From: Pseudoalteromonas sp. R3
GTDB lineage: Bacteria; Pseudomonadota; Gammaproteobacteria; Enterobacterales; Alteromonadaceae
Direction: 5' to 3'
Length of the DNA stretch: 64,000 bases
Assembly: GCF_004014715.1 (NCBI RefSeq)
Contig: NZ_CP034835.1
Coordinates: 2,294,001-2,358,000 of the forward strand
Position numbers and translations under genes: made by a program. The notes beneath the pieces are model-generated. The model saw only the letters and a list, made by a program, of their open reading frames with translations. It searched no databases and was not told where the DNA came from. This document shows positions 12,304-22,452 of this stretch, piece by piece; positions within the stretch are counted from its first letter, which is position 1, and each line of letters begins with the position of its first letter.

Positions 12304-12933
12304 ATGGATATAAAGACAGTATCAGTATCATTTCGGCATATGCATAGCGACCTAAAAGAGACTTTCGAGCAATATTTCCAGATTGCCGAATCAAACCAAA
12401 TCAATCTGTACCCGGTAGATGCCAACATGGTACCAAAGAGCCAGGCACAGCTTGAATCTGCCATTCCGCCTCTGTTCAGGCTGGCAAATGAAATCAATGA
12501 GCTGGACTTAAATGCGCTAAGACCATTGCGCAACCTTGGCGATGTGGCCAGCGATCTGGCCGCCTATCTGCAGGCCCAGTCACGAAAAATCGACTTAATC
12601 ATGAGCCATATCCTGGCCACGGAACAACCTGAAGACGAGTTGCTGAGGTGCGACAGTTACGGCGGTGGCGGCATTACGGCAACGCTTGAGCAGGACTATG
12701 ACATTGGCCAGAACTTCAGGACCAAGGTATTTCTGCAACACGAAGCCAGCGCCATCTTTTGTTATGCGCAGGTCATAGACAAAGAAACCGTGGACTCGGG
12801 CTTTCGCTATACTCTGGCTTTTACCCAGATCCGGGATAACGATCAGGAGCTACTGGTCCGTGCCAGTTTACATGCTCAAACCCGGCAGCTAAAAAAGCGT
12901 CAGTCGCCCGACGAAAACGAACAAAATAGCTGA
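12304..12933 (+). CDS. PilZ-like conserved hypothetical protein
   Basis: Cytoplasmic protein of 209 residues, no signal or membrane segment. The first half is helical (SDLKETFEQYF, LRPLRNLGDVASDLAAYLQAQSRKIDLIMSHIL). The second half is a beta-rich domain beginning near CDSYGGGGI, reminiscent of the D/N-x-S-x-x-G box of PilZ domains, with no clear RxxxR motif before it. It may be an atypical PilZ protein that does not bind cyclic-di-GMP in the usual way; this is inference. The ATG at 12304 lacks a ribosome site and abuts an inverted repeat; ATG at 12340 is an alternative. Confidence 0.6.
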   Translation: MDIKTVSVSFRHMHSDLKETFEQYFQIAESNQINLYPVDANMVPKSQAQLESAIPPLFRLANEINELDLNALRPLRNLGDVASDLAAYLQAQSRKIDLIMSHILATEQPEDELLRCDSYGGGGITATLEQDYDIGQNFRTKVFLQHEASAIFCYAQVIDKETVDSGFRYTLAFTQIRDNDQELLVRASLHAQTRQLKKRQSPDENEQNS

Positions 12934-12948
12934 CAGCCAAGCTGTCAG
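12930..12948 (+). terminator. Hairpin over the stop codon of the PilZ-like gene
   Basis: Arms CTGACAGC (12930-12937) and GCTGTCAG (12941-12948) with loop CAA. The left arm contains the TGA stop. No T run follows, so termination is uncertain; the stem may instead protect the mRNA 3' end. Confidence 0.4.
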
Positions 12949-12987
12949 TGCTAAACTAGTCGTCTACTAATTTTGATTGATAACACC

Positions 12988-14031
12988 ATGAGTTTTACAC
13001 TTTTACCTGAGTGGGCGCCGCAAGATGCAGTGATGCTCACCTGGCCACATCCCGATACCGACTGGGCGGATATTTTACCCCAGGTTGAACCCGTTTATAT
13101 CGCTTTGTGTCAGCAGATCTCTCAAGTTGAGAAAGTGGTTATTGTGGCACACAGTACTGAGCTAAAAGCACACATTAACCGAAAGCTTATCGCCGCAGAC
13201 GTCGATATGACGCAAATTGTGTTTGTTGATGCGCCCTGTAATGATACCTGGGCCCGCGATCATGGCCCGCTTACTACGCGTGACGCATCGGGTCAGCTGT
13301 CAGTAAAAGACTTCACCTTCAATGGCTGGGGTAATAAGTTTGCTGCGGAGCTCGATAATCAAATTAACGCGCAACTTCAGGCTCAGATCATCAACCCTGC
13401 AAATCACTATGAGCGCATCGAGCTGGTACTAGAAGGCGGCGGCATTGAAATTGACGAAGCTGGTACTCTGTTAACCACCTCAGAGTGTTTGCTCAATCCA
13501 AACCGCAATCCGCACCTGAGTAAAACTGAACTTGAGCAGGAGTTAAGTAACTCACTGGGCGCGAAACAGTTCCTGTGGGTCGACCACGGATATTTGGCTG
13601 GTGACGATACTGATAGCCATATAGATACGCTGGTACGCTTTGCACCCAATGATACTCTGGTGTATGTCCGTTGTGATGACCCACAAGATGAGCATTTTGC
13701 TGCCCTGAGCGCCATGGAGTCGCAACTCAAGTCGTTCCGCACACCACAAGGGAAACCTTATAATCTGGTTGCCCTGCCCTGGCCCAAAGCGGTCTATAAC
13801 GATGAAGGCGACCGAATACCTGCCACCTATGCAAATTATCTGATCATCAATGACACCGTTTTGATGCCGCTATACGGTGATGACAACGACGCCCAAGCGT
13901 TGACTCAATTGCAAAGCGCTCACCCGGAACGTACCGTGATTGGCATTGACTGTCTGCCTATTATTCATCAATTTGGCAGCCTGCACTGTATTACAATGCA
14001 GCTACCCGCCGGATTTTTAAAACAGGACTAA
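12988..14031 (+). CDS. aguA: Agmatine deiminase
   Basis: Hydrolyses agmatine to N-carbamoylputrescine and ammonia, the first step of putrescine synthesis from agmatine. Guanidino-group transferase family signatures are WARDHGP, LEGGGIEID, DHGYLAGDDTDSHID and the catalytic cysteine in GSLHCITMQLP (about C334). The start MSFTLLPEWAPQDAVMLTWP at 12988 gives 347 residues; an in-frame TTG five codons earlier is less likely. It is directly followed by aguB with a 6-nt gap, so the two steps are made together. Confidence 0.96.
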   Translation: MSFTLLPEWAPQDAVMLTWPHPDTDWADILPQVEPVYIALCQQISQVEKVVIVAHSTELKAHINRKLIAADVDMTQIVFVDAPCNDTWARDHGPLTTRDASGQLSVKDFTFNGWGNKFAAELDNQINAQLQAQIINPANHYERIELVLEGGGIEIDEAGTLLTTSECLLNPNRNPHLSKTELEQELSNSLGAKQFLWVDHGYLAGDDTDSHIDTLVRFAPNDTLVYVRCDDPQDEHFAALSAMESQLKSFRTPQGKPYNLVALPWPKAVYNDEGDRIPATYANYLIINDTVLMPLYGDDNDAQALTQLQSAHPERTVIGIDCLPIIHQFGSLHCITMQLPAGFLKQD

Positions 14032-14037
14032 ATTTTA

Positions 14038-14928
14038 ATGAGCAACAACACGTTAAAAGTCGCATTGGTTCAGCACAGCAATAGTGCTGATTTACAAAAC
14101 AACCTGGATAAGTCCATTGCCGGGATCCGTGATGCCGCAGCTCAGGGTGCCAAACTCGTGGTATTACAGGAGCTGCATCGCAGCCTGTATTTTTGCCAAA
14201 CCGAAGACACCGACCTTTTTGACCTGGCAGAAACCATTCCAGGCCCAAGTACAGACCTATTTTGCCAGCTTGCCAAAGAGCTGAACCTGGTGATCGTTGC
14301 CTCGCTTTTTGAAAAGCGCGCAACCGGCTTGTATCACAACACTGCAGTAGTTTTTGAAGCCGACGGTAGCATTGCCGGTAAATATCGTAAAATGCACATT
14401 CCCGACGACCCCGGCTTTTATGAAAAGTTCTACTTTACACCGGGCGACATGGGCTTTACCCCTATTCAAACGTCAGTCGGTAAACTGGGTGTACTGGTAT
14501 GCTGGGATCAATGGTTCCCCGAAGGCGCACGCTTAATGGCGATGGCCGGTGCTGACATGTTAATCTACCCCACCGCCATTGGCTGGGATCCGCGCGATGA
14601 TAAGGACGAGCAAATTCGTCAGCGCGACGCCTGGATGATCGCACAGCGCGCCCACGCCGTATCTAACGGTCTGCCAGTGTTGAGTGTCAACCGTGTTGGT
14701 CACGAAACCGACCCCAGCGCCCAAAGTGAAGGGATCCAGTTCTGGGGTAACTCCTTTGTCGCCGGGCCTCAGGGTGAACTGCTGGCGCACGGTAGTGAGA
14801 CTGAAGAGCAACTCTTAGTAGTTGAACTGGACCAGAGCCGCAGTGAAGCGGTACGACGCATCTGGCCTTACCTGAGAGATCGTCGCATCGACCACTATCA
14901 GGATTTATGCAAAATCTACCGGGATTAA
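14038..14928 (+). CDS. aguB: N-carbamoylputrescine amidohydrolase
   Basis: Nitrilase-superfamily hydrolase converting N-carbamoylputrescine to putrescine, carbon dioxide and ammonia. The Glu-Lys-Cys triad is visible as LQELHRS (about E45), KYRKMHIPDD and VCWDQWFPEGARL. Length is 296 residues, typical of AguB. It forms a two-gene unit with aguA; a hairpin terminator follows 11 nt after the stop. Confidence 0.96.
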   Translation: MSNNTLKVALVQHSNSADLQNNLDKSIAGIRDAAAQGAKLVVLQELHRSLYFCQTEDTDLFDLAETIPGPSTDLFCQLAKELNLVIVASLFEKRATGLYHNTAVVFEADGSIAGKYRKMHIPDDPGFYEKFYFTPGDMGFTPIQTSVGKLGVLVCWDQWFPEGARLMAMAGADMLIYPTAIGWDPRDDKDEQIRQRDAWMIAQRAHAVSNGLPVLSVNRVGHETDPSAQSEGIQFWGNSFVAGPQGELLAHGSETEEQLLVVELDQSRSEAVRRIWPYLRDRRIDHYQDLCKIYRD

Positions 14929-14939
14929 ATCATCCCACC

Positions 14940-14975
14940 GAACGGCCTCGACACTCAGTCAGGCCGTTCTGTTTT
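14940..14975 (+). terminator. Terminator of aguAB
   Basis: Arms GAACGGCCT (14940-14948) and AGGCCGTTC (14961-14969) form a 9-bp stem with a 12-nt loop, followed by TGTTTT. The T run is modest but the placement right after aguB supports the call. Confidence 0.75.
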
Positions 14976-15043
14976 ATCAATGCGAAAGCGAATTGAAAAA
15001 ACCATGTGTAATAAAAACAACTTGCAGTAACAGGAGTATATGA

Positions 15044-18000
15044 ATGGCAACAGCGCAGTGGAACCAACTTCCCTGGGTCAAATCACAAAAGGATAAAATC
15101 CATTGGGGCCAGCTGGTCGGTAGCAGTATGTCCATTGCCATCAGTGAGGGCGTCAGACAACATGATGCACTGGTTGTAGTCGTAACCCCCGACACGCCAA
15201 GTGCACTGCGACTTGAAACTGAGCTGGGTTACTTGCTGGGCGAAGACAAAGTCCATGTTTTTCCGGACTGGGAAACCTTACCTTACGATCACTTTTCGCC
15301 GCACCAGGACATTATCTCACAGCGTCTTGCCAGCCTGAACTCTTTACGCCATCAACATCAGGGCGTCTTACTGCTGCCTGTGTCTACCTTAATGTTGCGT
15401 ACCGCACCGCCAGAGTTTATTTACGGCAACGCCCTGCAATTCAAAGTAGGCGACTCGCTGGATGCACAAAAGCTCAAAGAAACCCTGGCTCAGGCCGGTT
15501 ATCGCAATGTTCAACAGGTGATGGAACATGGTGAATTTGCCGTGCGCGGTTCTATCATAGACTTGTTCCCGATGGGCAGTACCACGCCATTCAGGCTCGA
15601 CTTTTTCGATGATGAGCTCGACAGTATTCGGCTGTTTGATATTGAAACCCAGCGCTCCAGCGAGCAGATCAAGTCAATCGACCTGTTACCGGCCCATGAA
15701 TTCCCCACCAATGAAGAAGACATAGAGCGTTTTCGGATTGCGTATCGTGAAACCTTTGGCGCGAGCAGCGAACAAGACTCCATTTACATGCAGGTTACCC
15801 GGGGCAACTGGCCGGCGGGTATCGAATATTATTTGCCATTGTTTTATGAGCAGGTAGCCACGATTTTTGACTATCTGCCAGAACAAGCGGTGTTTATGCA
15901 CCTGGGCGACATTGAGCAAGCCGCCTCGGAGTTCTGGCTGGATGTTAACAAACGCTATGAGAGCCGTCGGGTTGACCCACTACGCCCTCTGCTGGAACCG
16001 GTGCGCCTGTATCAAAATGTCGAAACCCTGTTTGAAGGCTTTGCACGTTACCCCAGAATTCGCCTGAGTGAAGCAAGCTTAGGCACTAAGGCGGGCCATA
16101 CTAACCTCGGTGCCAGTTTAGTGACCGATGTCCGGGTTGACCATAAACAGAGTGACCCATACAAGCCTCTGCTTGATTATATTACCTCTCAGAAGAAGAA
16201 CAAAGGCCGGGTGCTGTTCAGTGTTGAGTCGGATGGTCGTCGTGAATCCCTGATGACCTTGCTCAAGCCAAGCGGCCTGAAACTCAAAGAGTTCGACAGC
16301 TTTAGCGACTTTGTCGGTGCACGTAACGATGTGGGTCTGATAGTCAGCCCGCTGGAGCGTTCGGTGCTGCTTGATGGTACCAAACCTCTGAGCATACTGA
16401 CGGAACAAGAGCTGCTGGGTATTAAGGTGTCACAGCGCCGCCGTCGCAAGCATAAATACGATCAGGGTCAGGATGCACTCATTCGCAACCTGGCCGAACT
16501 TAAAGAAGGCCAGCCAATTGTGCACCTGGATCATGGTGTTGGGCGTTACCTTGGCCTGCAAACCATTGACGCAGCGGGAGTGGCCACTGAATTTGTAACC
16601 ATCGTCTATGCCAATGACGCTAAGTTATATGTGCCGGTATCGGCGCTACACATGCTAAGCCGCTATTCTGGTGGTGAAGAAGCTTCAGCCCCGCTGCACA
16701 AGCTCGGCTCTGATGTGTGGGAAAAAGCTAAGCGCCGCGCGGCTGAAAAGGTCCGTGACGTTGCCGCTGAGCTGCTGGACATTTACGCTAAACGCCAGAG
16801 TAAGCCCGGACACTTGTTCAAACTTGACGGCCAGGCGTATCGCGAATTCAGCGACACCTTCCCGTTTGAAGAAACCGACGACCAACGCAACGCCATTGAT
16901 GCCGTACTGGGTGATATGCAAACCCCGCTGGCAATGGACCGGCTGGTTTGTGGTGACGTTGGCTTTGGTAAAACTGAGGTGGCAATGCGCGCCGCGTTTG
17001 TGGCCATTAACGACAACAAACAAGTGGCCGTGCTGGTCCCCACCACCTTGCTGGCGCAGCAACACTATGAAAACTTCCGCGACCGCTTTGCCTCTTTACC
17101 TATTGAGGTGGGCGTATTGTCTCGCTTTAATAGCACCAAGGAGCAAAAAGACACCCTTGATAAGCTCGAAAATGGCCAACTCGATATTGTGATAGGTACT
17201 CACAAGCTGCTGCAACAGAGCATCAAGTATAAAGACCTGGGTCTGCTGATTGTCGATGAAGAGCACCGCTTCGGGGTAAGACAAAAAGAGAAAATCAAAC
17301 AGCTACGTGCGGATGTAGACATACTCACGCTCACCGCAACGCCTATTCCCAGAACCCTGAATATGGCCATGAGTGGCATGCGCGACCTGTCTATCATTGC
17401 CACACCACCAGCAAAACGCCTGGCGGTTAAAACCTTTGTGCAGGAGCGCAATGATGAGGTTATTCGCGAAGCGATCCTGCGGGAAATTAAACGCGGTGGT
17501 CAGGTGTACTTCCTGCACAACAATGTAGAGACCATAGATAAAATCGCGGCTGACATTGCCGCATTGGTGCCCGAAGCCAGCATTGCCATCGCCCACGGCC
17601 AGATGCGTGAAAAAGAGCTTGAGCAGCTGATGAGCGACTTTTATCACCAGAAACACAATGTGCTGGTGTGTACCACCATCATTGAAACCGGGATTGATAT
17701 CCCGTCTGCCAACACCATCATCATGGACCGTGCAGACAAACTGGGCCTGGCGCAGATGCACCAACTGCGTGGTCGGGTTGGCCGTAGCCATCACCAGGCG
17801 TATGCCTACCTGCTAACCCGTAACAGCCAGACACTGACCAAAGATGCGGTGAAACGCCTGCAGGCCATTGAGTCGCTCGAAGATCTTGGTGCCGGCTTTG
17901 CTCTGGCCACCCATGACTTAGAGATCCGGGGCGCGGGTGAACTGCTGGGTGATGAGCAAAGTGGTCAGATCCAGACTGTGGGCTTTACCCTGTATATGGA

Positions 18001-18517
18001 AATGCTGGAACAGGCCGTTCAGGCACTCAAAGAGGGCAAAGAGCCGACGCTTGAGAACCTGTTACAACAGCAAAGCGATGTGGACCTGAAGATCCCCGCC
18101 CTGCTGCCTGATGACTATATCCATGACGTCAATATGCGCCTGAGCATGTACAAGCGCATTGCCAGCGCCAATGATGAAGAGTCACTGGACGAACTAAAGG
18201 TTGAGCTGATCGACCGCTTTGGCCTGCTGCCGGATGCAGCGAAAAACCTCTTTAGTATCCAACTTTTGAAATCAAAAGCGGCTAAACTGGGGATCACCAA
18301 AGTAGAAGCCAACCAAAAAGGCGGCTACTTTGAATTCAGTGCCAGTACCACGGTTAACCCGACATTCATCATTGCTCTGATACAAAGCAACCCGGCTGTG
18401 TACCGCATGGAAGGTGCCAGTAAGTTACGTTTTAATATCGAAGAGAAAAATGGTCAGGAACGCTTAAAACTGGTAAATGCAATGATAGACGACTTTCAGA
18501 AAAAGGCGGTGGCATGA
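15044..18517 (+). CDS. mfd: Transcription-repair coupling factor Mfd
   Basis: Removes RNA polymerase stalled at DNA lesions and recruits UvrAB. The protein has the UvrB-like N-terminal region (DWETLPYDHFSPH, RGSIIDLFP), the RNA-polymerase-interacting domain (HLDHGVGRYLGL), and RecG-like helicase motifs with Walker A GDVGFGKTEVA, DEEH box VDEEHRFGV and ATPIPRTL. The C-terminal TRCF domain follows. Length 1157 residues is normal. AGGAG lies upstream of the ATG. The end overlaps csiV by 4 bases (ATGA). Confidence 0.98.
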   Translation: MATAQWNQLPWVKSQKDKIHWGQLVGSSMSIAISEGVRQHDALVVVVTPDTPSALRLETELGYLLGEDKVHVFPDWETLPYDHFSPHQDIISQRLASLNSLRHQHQGVLLLPVSTLMLRTAPPEFIYGNALQFKVGDSLDAQKLKETLAQAGYRNVQQVMEHGEFAVRGSIIDLFPMGSTTPFRLDFFDDELDSIRLFDIETQRSSEQIKSIDLLPAHEFPTNEEDIERFRIAYRETFGASSEQDSIYMQVTRGNWPAGIEYYLPLFYEQVATIFDYLPEQAVFMHLGDIEQAASEFWLDVNKRYESRRVDPLRPLLEPVRLYQNVETLFEGFARYPRIRLSEASLGTKAGHTNLGASLVTDVRVDHKQSDPYKPLLDYITSQKKNKGRVLFSVESDGRRESLMTLLKPSGLKLKEFDSFSDFVGARNDVGLIVSPLERSVLLDGTKPLSILTEQELLGIKVSQRRRRKHKYDQGQDALIRNLAELKEGQPIVHLDHGVGRYLGLQTIDAAGVATEFVTIVYANDAKLYVPVSALHMLSRYSGGEEASAPLHKLGSDVWEKAKRRAAEKVRDVAAELLDIYAKRQSKPGHLFKLDGQAYREFSDTFPFEETDDQRNAIDAVLGDMQTPLAMDRLVCGDVGFGKTEVAMRAAFVAINDNKQVAVLVPTTLLAQQHYENFRDRFASLPIEVGVLSRFNSTKEQKDTLDKLENGQLDIVIGTHKLLQQSIKYKDLGLLIVDEEHRFGVRQKEKIKQLRADVDILTLTATPIPRTLNMAMSGMRDLSIIATPPAKRLAVKTFVQERNDEVIREAILREIKRGGQVYFLHNNVETIDKIAADIAALVPEASIAIAHGQMREKELEQLMSDFYHQKHNVLVCTTIIETGIDIPSANTIIMDRADKLGLAQMHQLRGRVGRSHHQAYAYLLTRNSQTLTKDAVKRLQAIESLEDLGAGFALATHDLEIRGAGELLGDEQSGQIQTVGFTLYMEMLEQAVQALKEGKEPTLENLLQQQSDVDLKIPALLPDDYIHDVNMRLSMYKRIASANDEESLDELKVELIDRFGLLPDAAKNLFSIQLLKSKAAKLGITKVEANQKGGYFEFSASTTVNPTFIIALIQSNPAVYRMEGASKLRFNIEEKNGQERLKLVNAMIDDFQKKAVA

Positions 18518-19359
18518 TAAGGACAGCCCTTTCACTGACGATACTAAGCACAGTGCTGCTGGCCTCTGCGCCGGCCAGTGCAAAACGCTGGTATGAAGTT
18601 GAGCTGATCGCCTTTGCCCAACAAAAAAACGATCAGCTGAATGAAGACTTTACGATTGAAAACCCTGAGCTGGATTTAAACCGGACACTGGACTTGCTGA
18701 CAAAGGGCTATAACAGCGCAGGCCAGCAAGCTTGTCTGAATGGTGACAGTCGTTTTGACCCTCGCACGGTAACTAGTCGCTTTGTCCAACAGGATACCTC
18801 CTGGCACTGCGCCGACGGCATAGATTATATGGAAAAATATCAGCAGCTGCCGTTGACGCCCTATGCCGAGCCACAGGAACATAAACAAAGCATCTACTTG
18901 CTAAGCGAAGAGCAACTTAAATTCGACAGCGTGCTCAATCAGCTAAAAAAGAAAGGACTTGAACCCATTCTGCACACCGGCTGGCGCTTTCCCGACCAAA
19001 GTAAAAAGCGCGCGCCGAACATACTCGTTTATGGCGGACAAAAGTTCGAGCAGCCCGCCAGCTATGTGGCTCGCTTAGATACGTCCGATGATGGCTTTAT
19101 CAGCCTGCTGGGTGAGCCCAAAGAGCGTGCACTAAGGGAGCAAGACCCTGCGCTATGGCAACTACAGGGCTGGATGAAAATCCATATACGGCATTACTTA
19201 TACGTCACCAGTAACTTTGACTATCATTATAAAAGTGATGAAGGCGATTTAGAAAGCGCCAGAATGTCTCAGTTTACCCGTGTATACAGCGGTGACATCC
19301 ATTATTTAGATCATCCCAAAATGGGGATTATCTTCCAAATCAGAAAATACAGACACTGA
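18514..19359 (+). CDS. csiV: CsiV family periplasmic protein
   Basis: Resembles CsiV of Vibrio cholerae, a periplasmic peptidoglycan-binding protein reported to help the PBP1A/LpoA cell-wall synthase. A signal peptide (MIRTALSLTILSTVLLASAPASA) is followed by RWYEVELIAFAQ. The C-terminal SQFTRVYSGDIHYLDHPKMGIIFQIRKY is characteristic of the family. Length is 281 residues. Its ATG overlaps the mfd stop. Family assignment is from recall of conserved ends, and the function is inferred. Confidence 0.82.
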   Translation: MIRTALSLTILSTVLLASAPASAKRWYEVELIAFAQQKNDQLNEDFTIENPELDLNRTLDLLTKGYNSAGQQACLNGDSRFDPRTVTSRFVQQDTSWHCADGIDYMEKYQQLPLTPYAEPQEHKQSIYLLSEEQLKFDSVLNQLKKKGLEPILHTGWRFPDQSKKRAPNILVYGGQKFEQPASYVARLDTSDDGFISLLGEPKERALREQDPALWQLQGWMKIHIRHYLYVTSNFDYHYKSDEGDLESARMSQFTRVYSGDIHYLDHPKMGIIFQIRKYRH

Positions 19360-19370
19360 CGGAAACTACT

Positions 19371-19619
19371 ATGAAAAAAATTTTAATCCTGACTGCGCTG
19401 CTCGGCCTGGCCGCCTGCTCTAAAGTAAGCATGGAGAACTACGACAAAATCGAAGTGGGTATGGATAAAACTGAACTAGAACAACTCTTAGGCTCAGCAG
19501 ATCAGTGCGAAGAAAAAACCCTGCATACTAACTGCACCTGGGGCAACGACAGCAAACATATTAAAGTGACGCTGGTTTCGGATAAGGTTACCTTGTACAG
19601 CAAAAAAGGGCTTGAATAA
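19371..19619 (+). CDS. Small BamE/SmpA-like lipoprotein
   Basis: An 82-residue lipoprotein: signal MKKILILTALLGLAAC with the lipobox cysteine at residue 16, then YDKIEVGMDKTELEQLLGSADQCEEKTLHTNCTWGND. The phrase Y-x-K-I-x-V-G-M-x-x-x-E-x-x-x-L-L-G is typical of the SmpA/BamE fold, but the protein is shorter than BamE and lies away from the usual bamE context. It may be a paralogue. It follows csiV by 11 nt and ends at a strong terminator. Confidence 0.75.
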   Translation: MKKILILTALLGLAACSKVSMENYDKIEVGMDKTELEQLLGSADQCEEKTLHTNCTWGNDSKHIKVTLVSDKVTLYSKKGLE

Positions 19620-19642
19620 GCCTCTTAGCTAACCACTATAAG

Positions 19643-19668
19643 AAAACCCGGCTATGCAGCCGGGTTTT
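19643..19668. terminator. Bidirectional terminator
   Basis: Arms AAAACCCGGCT (19643-19653) and AGCCGGGTTTT (19657-19667) with a short loop and further T on the plus strand. It lies between the convergent lipoprotein and collagenase genes and can serve both. Confidence 0.88.
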
Positions 19669-19699
19669 TTATTTTAACTTTTCTGATAAGAGCTATAGG

Positions 19700-22335
19700 T
19701 TAATTAGCGTCATAACGCCCTGTCAGCGTAGCTCCGCTAAACATGGGGTCGGCGCTCAACAGGATATAGTAAATCCCGCCACTCGTTGTACTAAAATGAC
19801 AGGTTTCACGGTTACCGACTTTCCAGGGACGACAGTCATAGTCTGTTTTGCTTGCCTCGCTGCCAAACTTCACATGCAAGTCCAGCTCCCCTGTTCCGCC
19901 TGTGGTGCTGAAGGTAATATTAGTCGCGCCAGCAGGCACCGCCATGGTATAAATCAGTTGACCACTATCAGACACATTGACGGGGACAGCGACCCCATTT
20001 TGCAGTTCGTTTTCACCCGCGGTGGGTTGCTGAATATATCGAGCTAACAAAGTGGTATTTTGATAGCCCGTTTCGGTGCCAACCGCAATATAGTGCCAAC
20101 CTTTTTCGATGTTATCTAACACCAGGGTTTCATCATTACTGGGCCCTGTAGATTCATGGGTATAACGCCAGCCGTTATCCGGACGGCCATACTCATAATA
20201 AAGATCCGCATTGCCCGTGCCATGGCGTAGCGTAATCTCCAGAGAAACGTTTTGTAGCCCTTCGGGCACGTAAATGGGGTACTCTTTAAGCTGTCGGGTA
20301 TCTGTACCTGACAAACACCTGGCCTGACCCGCCTGTGTTCTGTCTGACGCTAACTGCACCCCACAGGCATTGATGCCAACCTGATCACTCCCCTGAATGT
20401 CATCAACATTCACAGGCTCCACTGGTGAGGGAGGGCGCGTGGTATCAATAACACACCCTGTCGACTCTACTTGTGTCAGCCAGTTTGAAAACTGGTCGTC
20501 ATACAACTTCTGAGCGACCCATTTGTCTACCAGTTCAGAACGGTACCCCGCAAAATCACCGTCCTTAAACAACGTCAGCATATCGAAGAACGCGGCGTTT
20601 TGTTGCTCGTACATAAAGCGTGTTGCCAGGTAGCCCCAGTCGTAGATCCGTGTTTGCCCCACTCCATACTCGTTGCTGAATATAGTGGAAAGTGAATAAG
20701 TCCCCTTTCTGGCCTCCTCAACAGCATAAGGGTTACAGTTCTTCAGCGAGCTATATTCCGCAATCCCTTCACCAAACCAGACTGTACGGCCTGCACTATT
20801 GCTGTCATTGAAGTCGCCTTTTGAGATATAACGCCCTTCCAGATAATGAACATATTCATGGCGTAGGTTCCAGATATCAAAAATCGGGCGCTCAGATACA
20901 TGTTCATAAGCATAAAAGGTGGCCTGATCGCCCGGCTTAGACGGATCCCCCTCTCGATAGGTCCCTCCATTGCTGGTGCTGACATTGAACAGCACTCCAC
21001 CGTATGTAACCCACTCTTTTTTATCATTGAATATCACCATTCTGAGCGAATCATTGTCATCCGGTGTAACCGGGACCCGCTCAGTGCGCAACAGTTGATG
21101 AAAGTGGTCTTCATGGACCTTGAGCGAGTTACAGGTCCATGCCAGCTGCGTTGCAGTCATATCCTGTGCCCAGATAAACAGGTTACCTGAGGGGCACGTT
21201 AGGCGATTACCAAGTACCTGGGTAATGATTTCCTGTGGCTTGTCACACACTGAGTAAGTATTACACTGACGGTTATAATTGACCGATTCGAGTACAGCCA
21301 GATAAAGAGTCCGTTCACGGTCGGTTTTGAGCGGTCCGTAACTGTTCAGTATGCGTGTGATTTCATTTCGTAATTTGGATTCTAACTGGGCAAAGTGGGG
21401 CTCTTGTTCCCCACGATAAAAATTAACCAGTTGATACCCCAGATTGAACAGGTGGTAATCGTTGGCTGACTTACTCAGCCAATTCAGATTGTCATTAATG
21501 AAACCCGTAATTGCATCTATCAGATCGTGTGTATGCTGTTGCGAACGACAGCTTGTATCACGGCACAGTCATTCAGAACTTGCCAGAATAAAGGGGTTGC
21601 TGAGCGGCCCCAGTCATTAATTTGCTCGTAGGATTCATCATACCTGGCTAACAGACCAAGCGTCAGTGGCACCAGAAACTGACCTATTTGTGCATTTTTA
21701 ATGATGCCCGTCGCACTGCGGATCAGCTGAGCATTGGTTTCAGTTTTATCAAAGAAGTGCTCATTGGCGTAGAGAGTATTGATAGTACTAACCATAGCTT
21801 GCTGTGTCGTCGGGTTCACAAAACGTCTGAAATCGTAATACGAATAAGCTTTTAGCCAGTAAAACAAATCGCTAAGGTAGGTAACATCAGTCTGACCATC
21901 GTAGTTAACCAAGCGGGTATTTAGCTCATTGATAACGGTTGCAAAATTAGCATCTGTGTAGGCCCCCAGAGTCAGAGTTTCAGGGTTATCATTAAACAAG
22001 GTATCGATACAGACCTTACCATGATTTCTTATCGCCTCCAGAAAAACTGAACCACTGAGATGACTGAATACCTCATCGGGGCAGCTGGATGAAGTCGAAA
22101 GCGCATTACTGAAAGACATAAAGGCACGGCTTGCAAAAGGCAGTTCTGATTTCGGTGTAATTTGCCTGTTACTGTGCATTGCGTCCGCTTTATACTCAGT
22201 ATCGGCATGGATATGCGCTACGTCGGCAGCGCTAAAGTCATTTATGGGTGTGGCCGTTTCTCTGTCACCTTGCGCCCAGCCAGAGGCTGAGCTCAGAGCG
22301 ATGACCAGAGGTGTCATCTTGATTACTTTATACAT
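19700..22335 (-). pseudogene. Microbial collagenase (peptidase M9), frameshifted
   Basis: Secreted zinc protease, read in two frames. The 5' part (22335 to about 21560) has signal MYKVIKMTPLVIALSSASGWA and the M9 N-terminal activator region ending FWQVLNDCAV. The 3' part is open from about 21568 to 19700 and carries the catalytic HEYVH (about residue 493 of the joined protein), the third ligand in GEGIAEY and two C-terminal PPC-type beta domains (DADLYYEYG, ELDLHVKFG). One base missing near 21545-21568 separates them; restoring one C after GCC would give NDCARDTSCRSQQ and an 878-residue enzyme. Neighbouring genes show similar single-base losses, so this may be a sequence error rather than a dead gene. 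Confidence 0.85.
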
Positions 22336-22409
22336 GTTGTTGTCTCATTTAGTTGTGTTGTTATATTGCGGGCACAGTTAACCCTCAAGACAGTGCCCGA
22401 TAGGTGTAA

Positions 22410-22441
22410 CAATAAATAAGCCACACAGGGTGTGGCTTATG
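22410..22441 (-). terminator. Terminator of the M43 protease gene
   Basis: Arms ATAAGCCACAC (22416-22426) and GTGTGGCTTAT (22430-22440) make an 11-bp stem with an AGG loop, 12 nt past the minus-strand stop at 22453. The T run after it on the minus strand is weak (TTATTGTT). Confidence 0.7.
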
Positions 22442-22452
22442 GTCTTCAGGGA

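Noticed and set aside
16671..17192. Plus-strand open frame of 173 codons inside mfd
   Set aside because: Out-of-frame shadow of the mfd helicase domain; no ribosome site and no recognisable protein pattern.
17303..17794. Minus-strand open frame of 163 codons opposite mfd
   Set aside because: Antisense to conserved helicase motifs; typical shadow of biased coding sequence.
21541..21570. Programmed ribosomal frameshift in the collagenase
   Set aside because: No slippery heptamer or downstream stimulatory stem seen, and similar single-base losses in unrelated genes favour sequence error.
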